Shown piece after piece: positions 44,975-47,331 of a DNA stretch of 47,331 nucleotides (position 1 is the stretch's first letter; every line of letters starts with the position of its first letter). This DNA is from a virus. Where the stretch lies: positions 1 to 47,331 of IMG/VR virus record IMGVR_UViG_3300046747_000297; one strand, written 5' to 3'. The notes under the pieces were generated by a model. It was given only the letters and a program-made list of their open reading frames with translations. It ran no database searches and had not been told where the DNA came from. The translations under genes were made by a program, and so were the position numbers.

Positions 44975-46647
44975 CGGCGCCAAGCGTCCGAGGCCGCGTA
45001 AGGGTCCATAGGCCCCCCGGCCGGCGCCAGGTCGTCCACGGGTTCCTGAGACGAACCCGAGCTCACCCCGGCCTCGTCCTTGAGGGACATAGGCTCCCAG
45101 GTCGCAAGACAGCACGCGTCGAACCGGTCAGGTGATCGGCCCAGGCGGTCTTTCTTGCGGAGCACTTCCTTTTCCGGGTGCAGCTTCATACGCCCGTTGA
45201 AAGCGGAAATCTTCCACTCGAATTGGTGCATGTCCGTTTCGAGCTTACTGTCCTCAGGGATCGCGCCGCCTTCCTTGATCCAGCCCTCGAAACAAGCCGC
45301 GAGGCAATCGCGCTGGCGGTCATACACGACCGGATCCCGGTGAGCTCGGTCGGATGCGCGGACCGAGACAAGAACGAACTCCCGCTGGTTCCTGGGTTCC
45401 TCGAGGAAAGCACGCAACAGCCCGTGAAGCTCCGCACCTACCGCGCCCTCACGGTCGATCACGACTACTGGGATCTCGTCCACCTGGCGGTACTCCCGGA
45501 GGAATACGAGCAAGTGGACCAGGTGCGCGGCGGCACTTAGGCCCATGAGACCGCGGATCGCGAAAATCTTCCGTCCCCGGCGGAAGGCGAACGCGCTTTC
45601 GTCGCCCGTACCACTCGCGCCGGCGGGGTCAATACCAACCCACAGACGGCCCTCGGCCTGCGTGTGCTCGTACCTCTGGCCGGCAGCCATGATGGCCCCG
45701 ACCGTGAAGATTCGCCGTTCCTCGTTCAAGGCATGTTCGCCCTTGACGCGGATCTTGTACTGCGCCGAGTCCTCGCCCCACTCGCGTTTCTTTTCCTCGA
45801 TCCACGAACGGTTTGCTAGGCCGGGGATCAGGTTGTCAATCCCGGTGACCGCGTTCGGGGTTTCTTCCGAGCTCACCCGGATCGTCTTGTACAGGGCTTT
45901 CTTCTTGTCAAACGCGTCAAAGAATTCGCCCTCGTTCTGCGTGGGGTTCGAGAACATGGCCAGGCGCGCGCCGCCAGCTCGGTTGCCTTCCATCGCGTCG
46001 AAGATCACTTGAGGGATACCCGAGGCCTCGTCCGGGAGGTACAAAAGATTCGCCCCAGAGATACCCGCCACAGCTTCCGCTTGCTTGGCCGTGAACCCCA
46101 CGATCTGGCGGAAGTCCGCCGATTTTACGCCAGTCTTGGCGAGTTCGGCCGGGTTTTCCGGAATGATCGCGCTGTGCGGGCACGGCCTCGGGATCCGTTG
46201 CTCTGGGTCGGGTACGCCTTGCTTTCGCATGCGGTCGATCTCGGCCTTGCAGGCCACGCAACGCCCGGCGCGCGCGTGGACCTTGCAGGTCTCGCGCCAC
46301 AGGATCTCGTCCACCTGTCTCGAGGTCGTGGACGTGAACACCACACGCGCGTCCTCGAACGAGCAGTAGAACCACCAGGCCAGGATCGCGGCCGTGGTCG
46401 ACTTGCCGATCTTGTGCCCGCTCGCGACGGCCACGCGCTTGTGGTCGCGCACGGCTTCCATGATCTCGACCTGCTTAGACCAGGGTTCCATACCGAGGAT
46501 CTCTCGGCAGAAGGCGGTAGGGTCCTCGCGGTACCGCGCGCTCGGGAACGTGATCTGGGTGGCCTGGACGATCGCGACGGCCAGCGCGGCCCGGAAGTCC
46601 GGGAGTAGGCCTTGGACGATCTTCTTAGGGCGGCCAGGTCCAGCCAC
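44971..46647 (-). CDS. terL: terminase large subunit, 558 aa
   Basis: DNA-packaging motor. ATPase: Walker A VASGHKIGKST (about 74-84) and Walker B LLYLPDEASG (201-210, Asp206-Glu207), then a coupling motif FSNPTQNEG. C-terminal nuclease begins GIDPAGASGTGDESAF (about 335-350) with a later acidic cluster SPDRFDACCLATW. A Cys/His-rich insertion (C121, C130, C133, C156) sits between Walker A and B and may bind zinc. It starts at GTG 46647. Confidence 0.92.
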   Translation of the reverse strand: MAGPGRPKKIVQGLLPDFRAALAVAIVQATQITFPSARYREDPTAFCREILGMEPWSKQVEIMEAVRDHKRVAVASGHKIGKSTTAAILAWWFYCSFEDARVVFTSTTSRQVDEILWRETCKVHARAGRCVACKAEIDRMRKQGVPDPEQRIPRPCPHSAIIPENPAELAKTGVKSADFRQIVGFTAKQAEAVAGISGANLLYLPDEASGIPQVIFDAMEGNRAGGARLAMFSNPTQNEGEFFDAFDKKKALYKTIRVSSEETPNAVTGIDNLIPGLANRSWIEEKKREWGEDSAQYKIRVKGEHALNEERRIFTVGAIMAAGQRYEHTQAEGRLWVGIDPAGASGTGDESAFAFRRGRKIFAIRGLMGLSAAAHLVHLLVFLREYRQVDEIPVVVIDREGAVGAELHGLLRAFLEEPRNQREFVLVSVRASDRAHRDPVVYDRQRDCLAACFEGWIKEGGAIPEDSKLETDMHQFEWKISAFNGRMKLHPEKEVLRKKDRLGRSPDRFDACCLATWEPMSLKDEAGVSSGSSQEPVDDLAPAGGPMDPYAASDAWRR

Positions 46648-47285
46648 TAGGCCCCGAGCTCGTCCAGCTTGTCCAGGACCGCCTGCGCGGCCTCAGGCCA
46701 CTGGACCAGGGTTGCGACCAGTGCGTCCCGGATCTTGCACCAGGTAGGTGACTTGCGCACCTCGTCCTCGCGGACCTCACGCAAGTTCAAAAGCCGCTCG
46801 CGCGCTTCAATGGTCTTGAGTAGGCGGGTCTGCCACTTGTCCGCCTCATTCACGGTAAGCCCATTCAAGCGCATACCTCGGTTACATTCGGTGATAAGGC
46901 GGTCGAGTTCCTCGAGGCCGTCAATCGTGACCGCCTGTGCGCCCGCTGGCGCCCCGGCAACTGCCAGCTTAGCCACGCGCCCGGGCCCGCGCTTGGCAGC
47001 CGCCTCGGGCGGTTCTGGCTCGGTTGCGTGGCCGTGGACGGCCGTGGACGTGGTCTCGGACCCGGCGACGGGGCCGTCAACAGTCAACACAATGTCCCAA
47101 GCGTGTGCTGGAACACCGTACTTGCTTTCGATCGTCCGCCGCATTTCGGGGACCGGGATCCGCTGGCCAGTGAGCCAAAGGCTGGTCGCGCCCTTGGTCA
47201 CCTCGAGTTCGTGCGCGAGCGCGGTAGGGCCGAGCCCCAGGGTTTGAAGCAAGCGCTGGCCCTCGGTCCTGGCAAGTGCGGTCAT
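46647..47285 (-). CDS. terS: terminase small subunit-like, HTH protein, 212 aa
   Basis: Directly precedes terL. The N-terminal 60 residues are an HTH of the XRE-like type (LGLGPTALAHELEVTKGATS, RTIESKYGVPAHAWD) that would recognise the packaging site; after a flexible Pro/Ala-rich linker, the C-terminal helices (ELDRLITECNRGMRLNGLTV) may oligomerise. Start ATG 47283-47285; shares one base with terL. Could alternatively be a regulator, but position favours terminase. Confidence 0.75.
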   Translation of the reverse strand: MTALARTEGQRLLQTLGLGPTALAHELEVTKGATSLWLTGQRIPVPEMRRTIESKYGVPAHAWDIVLTVDGPVAGSETTSTAVHGHATEPEPPEAAAKRGPGRVAKLAVAGAPAGAQAVTIDGLEELDRLITECNRGMRLNGLTVNEADKWQTRLLKTIEARERLLNLREVREDEVRKSPTWCKIRDALVATLVQWPEAAQAVLDKLDELGA

Positions 47286-47290
47286 GGTTT

Positions 47291-47303
47291 ACAGTACCAC
47301 TGT
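47291..47303. promoter_or_regulatory. short dyad ACAGT-ACC-ACTGT upstream of terS
   Basis: A 5-bp inverted repeat six bases upstream of the terminase small-subunit ATG. On the minus strand it contains TACTGT, a -10-like hexamer. It could be a site where TerS or a regulator binds. Short enough to occur by chance. Confidence 0.35.
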
Positions 47304-47331
47304 TCGGATTTCATGGGATCAAACACACGAG

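Noticed and set aside
1-47331. Transposable Mu-like phage
   Set aside because: Structural genes are Mu-like, but no MuA/MuB transposase is seen and a tyrosine integrase with attP is present.

Overview
The window looks like the complete or near-complete genome (47.3 kb, GC-rich) of a temperate, contractile-tailed phage. It has a sheath, a tube, a long tape measure and a Mu-like head (DUF935-type portal, SppA-like protease/scaffold, gpT-like capsid, gp36-like connector). Replication is not Mu-like: there is no transposase. It carries a tyrosine integrase beside a tRNA-Arg(CCU) 3'-end fragment, so it probably integrates site-specifically. The host cannot be named from sequence alone. High GC, frequent GTG/TTG starts and several promoters whose -10 box lies only 6-7 nt before the ATG (leaderless mRNAs) suggest a high-GC bacterium that tolerates leaderless translation.

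Layout. 1-201 is AT-rich and gene-free. 202-2157 (minus) is a tightly coupled run of small accessory genes (membrane, zinc-binding, ribbon-helix-helix-like). 2158-2454 is a repeat-rich, gene-free block with a 19-bp inverted repeat around an AT/pyrimidine tract, a candidate replication origin, followed by a leftward primase-polymerase/helicase (2441-4786) and a 51-aa HTH protein. 4939-4999 is a divergent control region with an 18-bp near-palindrome. 5000-22398 (plus) is the replication/metabolism arm: an Ala-rich repeat protein, RecB-like nuclease, 2OG-Fe(II) oxygenase, DEDDh exonuclease, SNF2-like helicase, possible ssDNA-binding protein, a 300-nt highly structured gene-free segment, metallophosphoesterase, nucleotide hydrolase, GNAT protein, N6-adenine methyltransferase, cupin-like protein, HNH nuclease, PolA, a second copy of the Ala-rich gene, RuvC-like resolvase, excisionase-like protein and integrase. 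attP follows immediately.

22523-43518 (minus, transcribed right to left) holds the structural and lysis genes. In transcription order these are portal, protease/scaffold, decoration protein, capsid, connector and completion proteins, sheath, an inserted HNH gene, tube, tail assembly chaperone with a clear -1 frameshift site (GGGAAAA), tape measure, baseplate and tail-fibre genes, a secreted Cys-rich protein, holin-like protein, a metzincin-like lipoprotein and an amidase. 43650-44974 (plus) is a small island with a ParB-like protein and three tiny genes. 44971-47285 (minus) is the terminase pair.

Most neighbouring genes overlap by 4 bases (ATGA, GTGA or TTGA), implying translational coupling. 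Twelve genes of about 40-60 codons, too short for routine calling, were added by reading these junctions. The least explained items are the structured segment at 12030-12326, the duplicated 9-bp-repeat genes with leaderless promoters, the origin-like dyad, the stop-codon/ribosome-site hairpin at 24558-24584 and the lipobox metzincin. No conventional CI-type repressor was recognised.
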